Positions 8,330 to 17,047 of a stretch of 47,205 nucleotides of DNA are shown here, one piece after another. Each line of letters opens with the position of its first letter. Position 1 is the first letter of the stretch. Both the position numbers and the translations under genes were made by a program. The stretch comes from Chitinophaga pinensis (lineage in GTDB: Bacteria; Bacteroidota; Bacteroidia; 2-12-FULL-35-15). Location: positions 1 to 47,205 of the forward strand of contig CAMCYR010000024.1 in NCBI GenBank assembly GCA_945885475.1, written 5' to 3'. The notes beneath the pieces are model-generated. The model was not told where the DNA came from. It ran no database searches and saw only the letters and a program-made list of their open reading frames with translations.

Positions 8330-10354
8330 ATGGAATTTAAAATCACTTCCGATTTTCAGCCAACTGGTGATCAACCAATCGCTATCAAACAATTGGTGGA
8401 TGGTGTAAACCAAAAAGTGCCTGCTCAAACATTATTGGGAGTTACAGGTTCTGGAAAAACATTTTCAATTGCAAATGTGATTCAACAAACCGGAAAGCCA
8501 ACATTAATTCTAAGTCATAATAAAACACTTGCTGCTCAATTATACGGAGAATTTAAACAATTCTTTCCTAACAATGCAGTAGAATATTTTGTAAGCTATT
8601 ACGATTACTATCAGCCCGAAGCATTTATTCCAAGCACAAACACATATATCGAAAAGGATCTTGCAATTAACGATGAAATTGAAAAATTAAGATTAAGTAC
8701 AACTTCCTCACTGCTCTCCGGCAGACGTGACGTGATTGTTGTTTCTTCTGTATCCTGCATTTATGGAATAGGAAATCCAGTTGAGTTCAGAAGTAATGTT
8801 ATTACAATAAAAAAAGCTGAAGTCATTTCGAGAAATAAATTCCTTCATCGCTTAGTAGAAAGTCTATATTCTCGTACAACAGAAGATTTTCTTAGAGGTA
8901 ATTTTCGTGTTAAAGGCGATACTGTCGATATCAATTTAGCATATGCCGATTTTTCTGTCCGTGTTTCCTTTTGGGGAGACGAGATTGAAGAAATAGAATA
9001 TTTTGAGACAAGCACAGGGAAAAGTATTGAGAAACTTGACAATGTTACCATTTATCCTGCAAACATCTTTGTAACCAGTCCGGATACCCTAAAAAGTGCC
9101 ATTCATCAGATACAGGACGACATGGTGAAGCAGGTAGATTATTTTAAAGAAATAGGAAAACAGTTAGAAGCTAAGAGGTTGGAAGATCGTGTGACTTATG
9201 ACCTTGAAATGATGCGTGAATTGGGATACTGCTCCGGCATAGAAAACTATTCCCGCTATTTTGACAATCGTTCTCCCGGATCTCGTCCCTTCTGTTTATT
9301 GGATTATTTCCCCGATGATTTTTTAATGGTCATCGATGAAAGTCATGTTACACTTCCTCAGATACGAGCGATGTATGGCGGTGACCGCTCCCGAAAAGTG
9401 AATCTGGTTGATTTTGGTTTCCGACTGCCTGCAGCTATGGATAATCGTCCTCTTAAATTTGATGAATTTGAATCACTCCTGAATCAGATCATATATGTGA
9501 GTGCAACTCCTGCAGAATACGAATTAGAAAAATCTGAAGGTATTGTTGCTGAGCAGGTTATCAGACCTACAGGCTTACTTGATCCAATCATTGAAGTCCG
9601 CCCAAGTATCAATCAGATTGATGATCTGCTTGAAGAAATTGATAAAGTTGCAAAAAGAGATGAGCGTATTCTTGTTACAACTTTAACAAAACGGATGTCT
9701 GAGGAGCTTCAGAAGTACATGCTGAATATCGGGATTCGATGCCGTTATATTCACTCCGAAGTGGATACGCTGGAGCGCGTTGAAATATTAAGAGACCTGC
9801 GCCTTGGGAAATTTGATGTGTTGATCGGTATCAATCTGCTTCGCGAAGGATTAGATCTTCCTGAAGTTTCGCTGGTTGCAATATTAGATGCCGATAAGGA
9901 AGGATTTCTTCGCTCCGACAGAGCACTCACTCAAACAGCAGGAAGAGCAGCAAGAAATATCAATGGACGCGTGATCATGTATGCCGACAAAATTACGGGA
10001 TCGATGCAGCGGACAATTGATGAAACAGAAAGAAGAAGACAAAAACAGATCGCCTATAATCTTGCACATAACCTCGTACCTACCGCTTTAAATAAATCAA
10101 AAGCATCTATCATGGGACAAACAACTGTGATTGTAGATTCAAAAGGACAATTGGCAAGACCATATGTTGAGAATGAGCAAATCAATTATGCAGCCGATCC
10201 TGTTGTTCAATATATGAGCAAAGAAGAACTGCAGAAAGCGATCAATCGCACACGCAAAGCCATGGATGTAGCGGCCAAAGAATTTGATTTTGCTGAGGCT
10301 GCAAGATTAAGAGATGAAATGTTTGCCCTAGAGAAACTATTTGCAAACAAATAA
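8330..10354 (+). CDS. uvrB: Excinuclease ABC subunit B
   Basis: The damage-verifying helicase-like subunit of nucleotide excision repair. It is loaded by UvrA and then recruits UvrC. The 674 residues are full length. The order is: Walker A GVTGSGKT (Lys43); the beta-hairpin region with YYDYYQPEAFIP (~92) that clamps one DNA strand; Walker B-type DESHVTLPQ (~338); SATPAEYE (~392); helicase motifs V and VI with LREGLDLPEVS and QTAGRAARN (~545); and a C-terminal UVR coiled-coil motif (~635-674) that binds UvrC or UvrA. It is monocistronic as far as can be seen, and no uvrA or uvrC lies nearby. SOS control cannot be judged, since no LexA-like operator was recognised. Confidence 0.97.
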   Translation: MEFKITSDFQPTGDQPIAIKQLVDGVNQKVPAQTLLGVTGSGKTFSIANVIQQTGKPTLILSHNKTLAAQLYGEFKQFFPNNAVEYFVSYYDYYQPEAFIPSTNTYIEKDLAINDEIEKLRLSTTSSLLSGRRDVIVVSSVSCIYGIGNPVEFRSNVITIKKAEVISRNKFLHRLVESLYSRTTEDFLRGNFRVKGDTVDINLAYADFSVRVSFWGDEIEEIEYFETSTGKSIEKLDNVTIYPANIFVTSPDTLKSAIHQIQDDMVKQVDYFKEIGKQLEAKRLEDRVTYDLEMMRELGYCSGIENYSRYFDNRSPGSRPFCLLDYFPDDFLMVIDESHVTLPQIRAMYGGDRSRKVNLVDFGFRLPAAMDNRPLKFDEFESLLNQIIYVSATPAEYELEKSEGIVAEQVIRPTGLLDPIIEVRPSINQIDDLLEEIDKVAKRDERILVTTLTKRMSEELQKYMLNIGIRCRYIHSEVDTLERVEILRDLRLGKFDVLIGINLLREGLDLPEVSLVAILDADKEGFLRSDRALTQTAGRAARNINGRVIMYADKITGSMQRTIDETERRRQKQIAYNLAHNLVPTALNKSKASIMGQTTVIVDSKGQLARPYVENEQINYAADPVVQYMSKEELQKAINRTRKAMDVAAKEFDFAEAARLRDEMFALEKLFANK

Positions 10355-10754
10355 TTAGGATTAATTTTTTGGCTCAAAATCGTTTTTTTTGAAAAAAAAC
10401 ATTGATTTTCTTAAAGAATAAAAGAATAACAAAATAATCATATTTATTAGAATGGCTTAAAAGAATGGTGATCTTGTGCAAACAATTTCCCTTCCAGTGT
10501 GCTATTGCATATTGATACTCATGAAGTCCGAGTCTAAAATAGTTGAGTGGCCTATTTGATAAAGAAAAACCCTCCTCCTCCGAAACCAAAATACAAAGCC
10601 AAAATTTTCCCTCTGGAATTTATAAAAGTTTTTTCAGTTTTTTTCTTTTTTCACCAAACGATGGTCACGACTTTACAAAGGCTAAAACCTTATGGCGATT
10701 CATTAGATGAGTAATTGACGCAAAAGCCTAATATTTTCGTAAATTCGTATTTTA
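10355..10754. other. 400-bp gap between uvrB and recQ
   Basis: Holds no gene I can support. It contains an A/T-only palindrome at 10382-10400 (GTTTTTTTT, G, AAAAAAAAC), which is not a normal GC-stem terminator. On the minus strand there is a 71-codon reading frame (10589 to 10374) with only a TTG start and no promoter. Part of it looks protein-like (NRPLNYFRLGLHEYQYAIAH) and may be a remnant. A candidate recQ promoter closes the gap: TTG at 10715-10717, 22 nt, TAAATTCG at 10740-10747. Confidence 0.4.
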
Positions 10755-12662
10755 ATGCCAGTTATTCACGAAATATTAGAAAAGTATTGGGGCTATCGCT
10801 CCTTTCGCCCATCACAGGAAGAAATTATTAATTCTGTTTTGAACGGAACAGACGCTCTTGCATTATTGCCAACAGGTGGTGGTAAATCGATTTGCTTCCA
10901 GGTTCCCGGATTGGCGATGGATGGAATCTGTGTCGTTGTCTCACCATTAATTGCCCTGATGAAAGATCAGGTGGAAAATCTTACAAAAAAAGGAATAAAG
11001 GCTATTGCAATTACTTCAGCAATGCATAAGAGAGAAATAGATATTGCACTCGACAATTGTGTGCATGGCAATGTTAAATTTCTTTATTTATCTCCGGAAC
11101 GATTAGAAACAGAGATTGTTAAAGTCCGTTTACAAAAAATGAATGTAAACCTGATTGCTATTGATGAGTCTCATTGTATTTCTCAATGGGGATATGACTT
11201 CCGACCTAGTTATTTGAAAATTGAATTGCTCCGCGAAATCCTTCCTAAAGTACCATTTTTAGCGCTTACAGCAACAGCAACAAAAGAGGTTGTTGTCGAT
11301 ATTCAGGAGAAATTACGGTTTAAAAAAAAGAATGTTATCCAGCAAAGTTTTGAGCGAAAAAATATCGCATATATTTTGTTGAATGAAGAAGATAAATTGG
11401 CCCGTTTGCTGAAGATAGCCCAAAAAGTATCAGGTTCCGGAATTGTTTATGTCCGCAATCGTAAGAAAACACAAGACATTGCTAATTATTTAAGAAGCAA
11501 TAAGATCTCCGCAGATTTTTATCATGCTGGCTTGGATTCGAAAACAAGAGATATTAAACAGAGCGAATGGGTCAATAACAAAACACGCGTTATTGTTTGT
11601 ACCAATGCATTCGGAATGGGCATTGATAAACCGGATGTACGTTTTGTTGTTCATATTGATCTACCTGATTCATTGGAAGCCTACTTTCAGGAAGCCGGTC
11701 GTGCCGGAAGGGATGAGCAAAAAGCATTTGCCATTTTGCTTTACAACAATGGCGATAAAATCGAATTGAACAGAAATGTGGAAAATAGTTTTCCGGAAAT
11801 GGATGCGATACGCCAAACTTATCAGGCATTGGCTAATTATTATCAGATACCTTCAGGTTCAGGATTAGGAACCACCTTTAGCTTTGACATATCAGCATTT
11901 TGTGATAATTATAAGTTGCAAGCGATTACCGTATTCAATAGCTTAAAATTCATTGAACGTGAGGGATATATTCTTCTTTCAGATGCTTTTTTTCAAGCAG
12001 CTCGACTCAAGCTGGAGGTAAGCAGGGATGATCTCTATAAGTTTCAGATCTCTAATCCAGCTTTTGATGTTTTTATTAAATTACTTCTGAGAAATTATGC
12101 TGGACTATTTGACAATTTTGAAAAAATAAATGAATATGATCTTGCTAAAAAACTGAAGTTAAAACAAACTGAAGTTATTAAAAAGCTCAACTTACTTCAT
12201 CAGCAAAAGGTCATTACATATTCTCCTCAAACTGAATTGCCGCAACTAACTTTTACAATGCCCAGGGTAGATACAAAAGACTTATCGCTTTCTAAAGAAA
12301 ATTTTTCCTCTTTAAAAAAAAGAGCGATCGAACGAATGGATGCTGTATTAAATTACACCGCAAGTTCGCATAAATGTAGAAGTCAACTCCTCCTCGCTTA
12401 CTTTGGGGAAATTGAAACAAGCTCTTGCGGTCAATGTGATATTTGTTTGGAGCAAAAAAGAAAAGTATTGTATTCTGATGAATTTGACACGATTAGCATT
12501 CAAATAAAACAATTACTGTCGCTACACCCAATGGAATTAAAAATGCTAGTAAATTCAATTACCAATATGCATGAAGACAAGATCATTCATACAATCCAAT
12601 GGATGATAGACAACGACCAATTACTATATAATGAGCAGAATTTACTTTGCCTTCCAAGTTAG
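10755..12662 (+). CDS. recQ: ATP-dependent DNA helicase RecQ
   Basis: A 3'-5' superfamily 2 helicase acting in recombination and stalled-fork repair. The 635 residues contain motif 0 (WGYRSFRPSQEEII), Walker A PTGGGKS (Lys44), the DEAH-box variant DESHCISQWGYDFRPSY with the RecQ aromatic loop (~137), SAT-equivalent LTATAT (~170), motif V NAFGMGIDKPDVRFV (~286) and motif VI QEAGRAGRD (~314). The zinc-binding subdomain has CRSQLLLAYFGE followed by CGQCDIC (~538-560), and a winged helix follows. The C-terminus ends soon after it with no HRDC domain that I can recognise, so substrate preference may differ from E. coli RecQ. A candidate -7 box ends 7 bp before the ATG. Confidence 0.95.
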   Translation: MPVIHEILEKYWGYRSFRPSQEEIINSVLNGTDALALLPTGGGKSICFQVPGLAMDGICVVVSPLIALMKDQVENLTKKGIKAIAITSAMHKREIDIALDNCVHGNVKFLYLSPERLETEIVKVRLQKMNVNLIAIDESHCISQWGYDFRPSYLKIELLREILPKVPFLALTATATKEVVVDIQEKLRFKKKNVIQQSFERKNIAYILLNEEDKLARLLKIAQKVSGSGIVYVRNRKKTQDIANYLRSNKISADFYHAGLDSKTRDIKQSEWVNNKTRVIVCTNAFGMGIDKPDVRFVVHIDLPDSLEAYFQEAGRAGRDEQKAFAILLYNNGDKIELNRNVENSFPEMDAIRQTYQALANYYQIPSGSGLGTTFSFDISAFCDNYKLQAITVFNSLKFIEREGYILLSDAFFQAARLKLEVSRDDLYKFQISNPAFDVFIKLLLRNYAGLFDNFEKINEYDLAKKLKLKQTEVIKKLNLLHQQKVITYSPQTELPQLTFTMPRVDTKDLSLSKENFSSLKKRAIERMDAVLNYTASSHKCRSQLLLAYFGEIETSSCGQCDICLEQKRKVLYSDEFDTISIQIKQLLSLHPMELKMLVNSITNMHEDKIIHTIQWMIDNDQLLYNEQNLLCLPS

Positions 12663-12744
12663 TTTTCTTTTAGCATAAATCTGCTTCTTAATTGCCTTAT
12701 CGGGACTGTAAAGAAAGTCTGGAGGATTCCACAATAAAACTTAG

Positions 12745-12752
12745 TACTTTTG
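12745..12752 (+). promoter_or_regulatory. -7 box for the RlmI-like methyltransferase
   Basis: TACTTTTG is a perfect TAnnTTTG match, followed by CACC. It lies 17 bp before the ATG at 12770. This decides the start, because an in-frame ATG at 12692 would lie upstream of the promoter. Confidence 0.7.
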
Positions 12753-12769
12753 CACCAAATACACTATTT

Positions 12770-13984
12770 ATGAGCGATCAATTTATTAAAGTAATATTAG
12801 CAAACGGTAAAGATCATAGTGTCAAACGCTTTCATCCATGGGTATTTTCCGGCGCAATCAAAAAAATAAGTCTGCCACCCGATTATGAGGGTGACGATGT
12901 TAAAGAAGGTGATGTTGTTGTCGTCTATTCTGTTCAGGATGAATTTCTAGGTATGGGTCACTATCAAATAGGGTCGATTGCAGTAAGGATGTTTTCTTTT
13001 ACTGAAGTGATCCCAAATTATGATTTCTGGAAAAGTAAGATTCAAAAAGCCTACGATTTTCGGACACAATTAAATTTGACACAGAATTCTTCGACCAATT
13101 GTTACCGCTTATGCTTTGGTGAGGGCGATGGGTTGCCGGGATTTATTATTGATTATTATAACGGTACAGCTGTTTTTCAGTCGCATTCCATCGGTTTACA
13201 TTTAATAAAACATGAATTTGTAAAAGCACTTCAGGAAATTTACGGAGACGAGCTGCAAGCAGTTTATGACAAAAGTGAAGAAACAATGCCCAAAAATGCT
13301 CCGATAAAAGCACCAAATGGTTATTTGTGGAAACGTACTGACTCACCTTTAGAAACAGTTGCAGTGGAAAATAATCACAAATTTTCGGTAGATTGGGAAG
13401 GTGGACAAAAAACAGGATTCTTTTTAGATCAGAGAGAAAACAGGGAATTACTCGCTCATTATTCCAAAGATAAAGTTGTGTTAAATACCTTTTGTTACAC
13501 AGGAGGCTTTTCTGTATATGCTGCGCTAGCAGGTGCTAAAGAAGTTCACTCGACTGATATTTCCAAAAAAGCAATCGAGCTAACAGACAAAAATATTGAA
13601 CTCAACAACATTAAAAACCATACATCATTCGTTGCTGATACGTTTGATTTTTTGAAAAACAGAGAGAATACATACGATATCATTGTATTGGACCCTCCTG
13701 CTTTTGCAAAGCATCAAAATGTAAAACACAACGCAATCATGGGATATAAGCGGTTAAATTACGAAGCGATTAAACAAATTAAACCTGGCGGCTTATTGTT
13801 TACATTCTCCTGCTCTCAGGTGGTTGATAAAAACACATTTAATAGTACAGTTATGGCTGCGGCAATTGAAGCCGGAAGAAACGTTCGCGTTTTACATCAC
13901 TTGTCGCAACCTCCCGATCATTGTGTAAATATTTTTCATCCAGAGGGAGAATATTTAAAGGGATTGGTCGTTCATGTTGAATAG
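12770..13984 (+). CDS. Class I SAM-dependent rRNA methyltransferase (RlmI/RlmK-like)
   Basis: A 404-residue protein with an N-terminal PUA RNA-binding domain (residues ~1-75, including FHPWVFSGAIKKI) and a C-terminal Rossmann methyltransferase domain. The SAM site reads LNTFCYTGGFSVYAAL (~237), followed by the acidic TDIS at the end of strand two. The catalytic cytosine-C5/adenine-type motif is LDPPAFAK (~300), and FSCSQVV carries a cysteine as in RlmI. RlmI makes m5C1962 in 23S rRNA, so the same role is likely but not shown. The start at 12770 is chosen because a perfect -7 box lies just upstream and the PUA domain begins here. It ends 3 bp before a bidirectional terminator. Confidence 0.88.
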   Translation: MSDQFIKVILANGKDHSVKRFHPWVFSGAIKKISLPPDYEGDDVKEGDVVVVYSVQDEFLGMGHYQIGSIAVRMFSFTEVIPNYDFWKSKIQKAYDFRTQLNLTQNSSTNCYRLCFGEGDGLPGFIIDYYNGTAVFQSHSIGLHLIKHEFVKALQEIYGDELQAVYDKSEETMPKNAPIKAPNGYLWKRTDSPLETVAVENNHKFSVDWEGGQKTGFFLDQRENRELLAHYSKDKVVLNTFCYTGGFSVYAALAGAKEVHSTDISKKAIELTDKNIELNNIKNHTSFVADTFDFLKNRENTYDIIVLDPPAFAKHQNVKHNAIMGYKRLNYEAIKQIKPGGLLFTFSCSQVVDKNTFNSTVMAAAIEAGRNVRVLHHLSQPPDHCVNIFHPEGEYLKGLVVHVE

Positions 13985-13987
13985 CAT

Positions 13988-14019
13988 AAAAAAACCACCT
14001 TTTAGGTGGTTTTTTTTTG
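13988..14019. terminator. Bidirectional terminator between convergent genes
   Basis: ACCACCT (13994-14000), loop TTT, AGGTGGT (14004-14010), flanked by an A-run on the left and a T-run on the right. It can end both the methyltransferase transcript (+) and the TonB-dependent receptor transcript (-). Confidence 0.93.
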
Positions 14020-14020
14020 A

Positions 14021-16402
14021 TTAGAATTCAATAATGATTCCCAAGGTCGATAATGAAGTACTTGATGAATTATCAATCAGCTTCGTTTTATATGCTGCAG
14101 GATTGCTAGGGTCAGTTTGCGCGTTTCCATCGGCATCTCTATCGAGAATTAAAATTGAAGGCTGATCCGATTTTGCACGATAAACATTTTGAAGATCATA
14201 ATAGATATCCAGCGACCATTTTTTAAAGAAAAACTTTTTATCGATTCGCAGATCTAATTGATGAAATGCACGCAATCTCTTTTCATTCAACTGACTGTAA
14301 TCATTCAAACCTCTACTGTTAATATCCCAAACCGTTTTCTGAGATGATGTTTGTACATCTATGGGTGTGTAGGGTGTTCCTCCCTGGTAGCGCCATTTTA
14401 ACCCTATCTCCCAGTTCCGTTTGATTTTTTTTCCGAATGTAGCAGATACAATATTTCCATTGTCCCAGGCGGATGGCTTATTGTTGCCTCTTTTATCCTC
14501 AAACTGGCTTTTTACCCATGTGTAAGCGATGATTCCATAAAAGCCTTTAAATAGTTTTTGTTGTATTAAAAACTCTATACCATATGCTTTCCCATCTGAG
14601 GTTGAAACAACCGGCTCATTACCAATCACGCCATAATCTCCGCCAAGATTTGCCAAGCTTAAAGAGTCTCGGAGCGCAAAGGGATAATTGGAATATACTT
14701 TATAAAATCCTTCTATAGATATTTTTGTATTTATTTTTGTCGTGTATTCAAAGCCTGCCACGAGGTGATCGTTCGTTATATACGTAACCTTGTTTTCTTT
14801 ATTTGCAAGTACATTCAATGAGTCGCGATAGCCCAAAACAGTATATGTTGGTAATTGATAATACCTGCCGGTATTAAAATTAAAACTGAAGGCATCTGTT
14901 ATGTTAAAAGCAAATGAGAATCGAGGTGAAAACTGATTCAACGGGTTGCTCATCTTGGAGGAATAGTCAGAGAAATCTGTTCTTGCTCCTACAGAAAGTG
15001 AAAGACGTTGATCTAAAAACACTTTACTAATTTGTCCGAAAGCAGCGTATTTATTGAAATTTAATTTTGAATCAAAGTCAATAACAGTCGTCCCAAACGG
15101 TGTTGTGATCTTATTAAACGTTGAATTGGTATACGTTACATTTTCAAATCCAAGTCCGACATTTATTTTAAATCCTTTCGAACGATACGTATTTTCTAGA
15201 CGAACTTTATTTTCAATTTCCTGAGAAACATAATCCAATATCTTGTTACTCTCGAGACCTTCATCATTATTCAGATATTTATATGAACGGTTATTTAAAT
15301 GATTCCGACTTACGACAAAAGTCAAATAACTTTTTTCGAAATAATGCTTATAGTTTGCACCCAAAGCGTAATTCCATTGTTTGTTGACAGGGAGATATCC
15401 AAGTATATATTTTTGTTGTTCTGTTTCATTTGCATCTAAATTCAACTTGAAATCATCGAGTGCACCTAAACCGATGAGAGACAGTTCGTTTTTTTCATTC
15501 AGCCGAATTTTCGCTTTGAATTGCGCATCATTATAAACAGGTAAAAAAGGAAGTTCCAAGAGCTTGAACAGCCATCCCAAATAAGATCTTCGAGCTGAAA
15601 TAATAAATGTTGTTCTTTTACCGATTGGTCCATCAAGTGTTAAACCAATGTCTGATGATCCCAAGGTGGCAGTTGTTACCAGTTTTTCTGAATTTCCATC
15701 TTTCATCTTGAAATCAAAAACTGAACTTAATGCATTGCCTCTGTTCACTGGGAATGCTCCGGAATAAAAATCTACTTCCCTTATAAAATTTACATTAATC
15801 ATTCCTACCGGTCCACCCGAACCACCTTGTGTTGCAAAGTGATTGATATTGGGCACTTCAATTCCATCCAAATAAAAACGGTTTTCGTTGGGTGCACCAC
15901 CACGAATGATGATATCATTCCGGAAGGAAACTGTTGAAGCTACACCGGGTAAAGATTGTATTACTTTTGAAATATCTCTATTACCACCCGGATTTCTATC
16001 AATTTCAGAAGAACCAATTGTGCGAAGAGAAACTGGACTCTCATCGGTTTTATTAAATGGTGACGCGGTAACTTCAACAACATTCAAACTGTCAGTTTTT
16101 TCATCTAGTCCAATATTTAAAACCGTTGGTGTGAAGTTATTTACCTGTATCTCAAAAATTGTTTTTTTACTAAATCCAACAAAAGAAGCAGTGATATTGT
16201 ATAAGCCCGGACTTAGATTCTTTAATTCATATCTTCCCTCAATATCAGTTGCAGCAGATGTTGTGCTGTTAATACCAACGAAGGCGAATGGAATAGGCTC
16301 GTTATTAATGGAGTTGTATACTCTCCCTTTGATAATACCATTTTGAGCAATAATTGCTATCGTAAATAGTTGTAAGGTGAAAAATAATATTCTTTTTTTC
16401 AT
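14021..16402 (-). CDS. TonB-dependent outer-membrane receptor with carboxypeptidase-regulatory-like domain
   Basis: A 793-residue outer-membrane transporter. A Sec signal peptide (MKKRILFFTLQLFTIAIIAQ) is followed by a CarboxypepD_reg-like beta-sandwich (GIIKGRVYN to ~95). The plug domain (~110-230) has VIQSLPGVAS, IIIRGGAPNENRFYLDGIEVP and MINVNFIREVDFYSGAFP. The rest is a beta-barrel ending in the aromatic residue Phe (LGIIIEF), as expected for outer-membrane insertion. There is no SusD partner gene next to it, so it does not belong to a standard polysaccharide utilisation locus. The ligand is unknown. It is transcribed alone from a clear -7 box 25 bp upstream and ends at the shared bidirectional terminator. 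Confidence 0.92.
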   Translation of the reverse strand: MKKRILFFTLQLFTIAIIAQNGIIKGRVYNSINNEPIPFAFVGINSTTSAATDIEGRYELKNLSPGLYNITASFVGFSKKTIFEIQVNNFTPTVLNIGLDEKTDSLNVVEVTASPFNKTDESPVSLRTIGSSEIDRNPGGNRDISKVIQSLPGVASTVSFRNDIIIRGGAPNENRFYLDGIEVPNINHFATQGGSGGPVGMINVNFIREVDFYSGAFPVNRGNALSSVFDFKMKDGNSEKLVTTATLGSSDIGLTLDGPIGKRTTFIISARRSYLGWLFKLLELPFLPVYNDAQFKAKIRLNEKNELSLIGLGALDDFKLNLDANETEQQKYILGYLPVNKQWNYALGANYKHYFEKSYLTFVVSRNHLNNRSYKYLNNDEGLESNKILDYVSQEIENKVRLENTYRSKGFKINVGLGFENVTYTNSTFNKITTPFGTTVIDFDSKLNFNKYAAFGQISKVFLDQRLSLSVGARTDFSDYSSKMSNPLNQFSPRFSFAFNITDAFSFNFNTGRYYQLPTYTVLGYRDSLNVLANKENKVTYITNDHLVAGFEYTTKINTKISIEGFYKVYSNYPFALRDSLSLANLGGDYGVIGNEPVVSTSDGKAYGIEFLIQQKLFKGFYGIIAYTWVKSQFEDKRGNNKPSAWDNGNIVSATFGKKIKRNWEIGLKWRYQGGTPYTPIDVQTSSQKTVWDINSRGLNDYSQLNEKRLRAFHQLDLRIDKKFFFKKWSLDIYYDLQNVYRAKSDQPSILILDRDADGNAQTDPSNPAAYKTKLIDNSSSTSLSTLGIIIEF

Positions 16403-16427
16403 ACGTGAAGTGCTTTATTGTATAGTA

Positions 16428-16435
16428 CAAAAGTA
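16428..16435 (-). promoter_or_regulatory. -7 box for the TonB-dependent receptor
   Basis: On the minus strand this reads TACTTTTG, a perfect TAnnTTTG match, 25 bp before the receptor ATG. The expected leader is about 18 nt. No clear -33 element is seen at the usual spacing. Confidence 0.65.
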
Positions 16436-16496
16436 AACGCTTTTTGTTTACTGATGATGATTTAAAGAGAAATTGAATTCTAAAATTGGAATGAAA

Positions 16497-16995
16497 TTAT
16501 GGTACCTGCCTTCTTTTTCTAAAAAAGCTAGAGTGCTTAGATAGTAATAAATCATATATAAGGGCAACTGTAAGAAGCAAAGATGCAAGCACAAGAATGC
16601 GAAGAAATAATGAAGAATAAATAAACCCGCTTAAAACACATCCAAGAAAAAAAAGAATGATTACTAAACGTAATTTTATATTTTTCTTTAGTCTTTCTTT
16701 TTGTTTTCTTTCTGTAAAAAAAACGATTGGGATAGTTCGATGCCCATGTCGGTAAATAAACCTGTAAGATTCGTTATTCGTAAAGTTGAACTTTAAATTT
16801 AAGTAACGAGCGAGTTTTGAACACCAATTGAAAACAAGAGAATACAAGCCATTACTGTTTGTGACATACCATTCGCACCAAAAGCGTTGCCGCCTACACC
16901 AACGATAAAAAGGATAGTCATTTCAAGAAACAGAAGCCTGCTGCTAATCGCAAATTGTGCTTAAATGTTCTTGTTTTTCCTTGGTGACGAAACAT
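16497..16995 (-). pseudogene. Decayed DUF1275 (YoaK-like) membrane protein gene
   Basis: Pieces of one protein can be read in successive minus-strand frames. (1) ATG at 16995 gives MFRHQGKTRTFKHNLRLAAG, a DUF1275-type N-terminus, then a stop at 16918-16920. (2) From about 16940 another frame gives membrane segments including LLFLEMTILFIVGVGG, then LLFSIGVQNSLVT. It hits two in-frame TAA codons (16799-16801 and 16793-16795), but the same frame continues with TNLTGLFTDMGIELSQSFF before a stop at 16688-16690. (3) A third frame resumes with IKLRLVIILFFLGCVLSGF and a last membrane helix to 16497. Intact members are about 220-240 residues. Here roughly 90-100 codons are missing after the N-terminus, and there are two nonsense codons and a later frameshift. 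The 116-codon frame from TTG at 16847 is only the tail read out of frame at its start. Family recognition is from memory of the motif order. Confidence 0.75.
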
Positions 16996-17007
16996 GGGGT
17001 ATGGTAC

Positions 17008-17035
17008 AAAAAAAGCCACTTGTAAAGTGGCTTTT
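17008..17035 (-). terminator. Rho-independent terminator after the phosphohexomutase
   Basis: GCCACTT (17015-17021), loop GTA, AAGTGGC (17025-17031). On the minus strand the stem is followed by a run of seven T. It lies 13 bp past the stop of the gene at 17048. Confidence 0.9.
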
Positions 17036-17047
17036 GATTCTTTAAAA

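Noticed and set aside
16497-16847. 116-residue small membrane protein from a TTG start
   Set aside because: The tail belongs to a broken DUF1275 gene whose other parts lie in other frames upstream, and the N-terminal half is out-of-frame translation.
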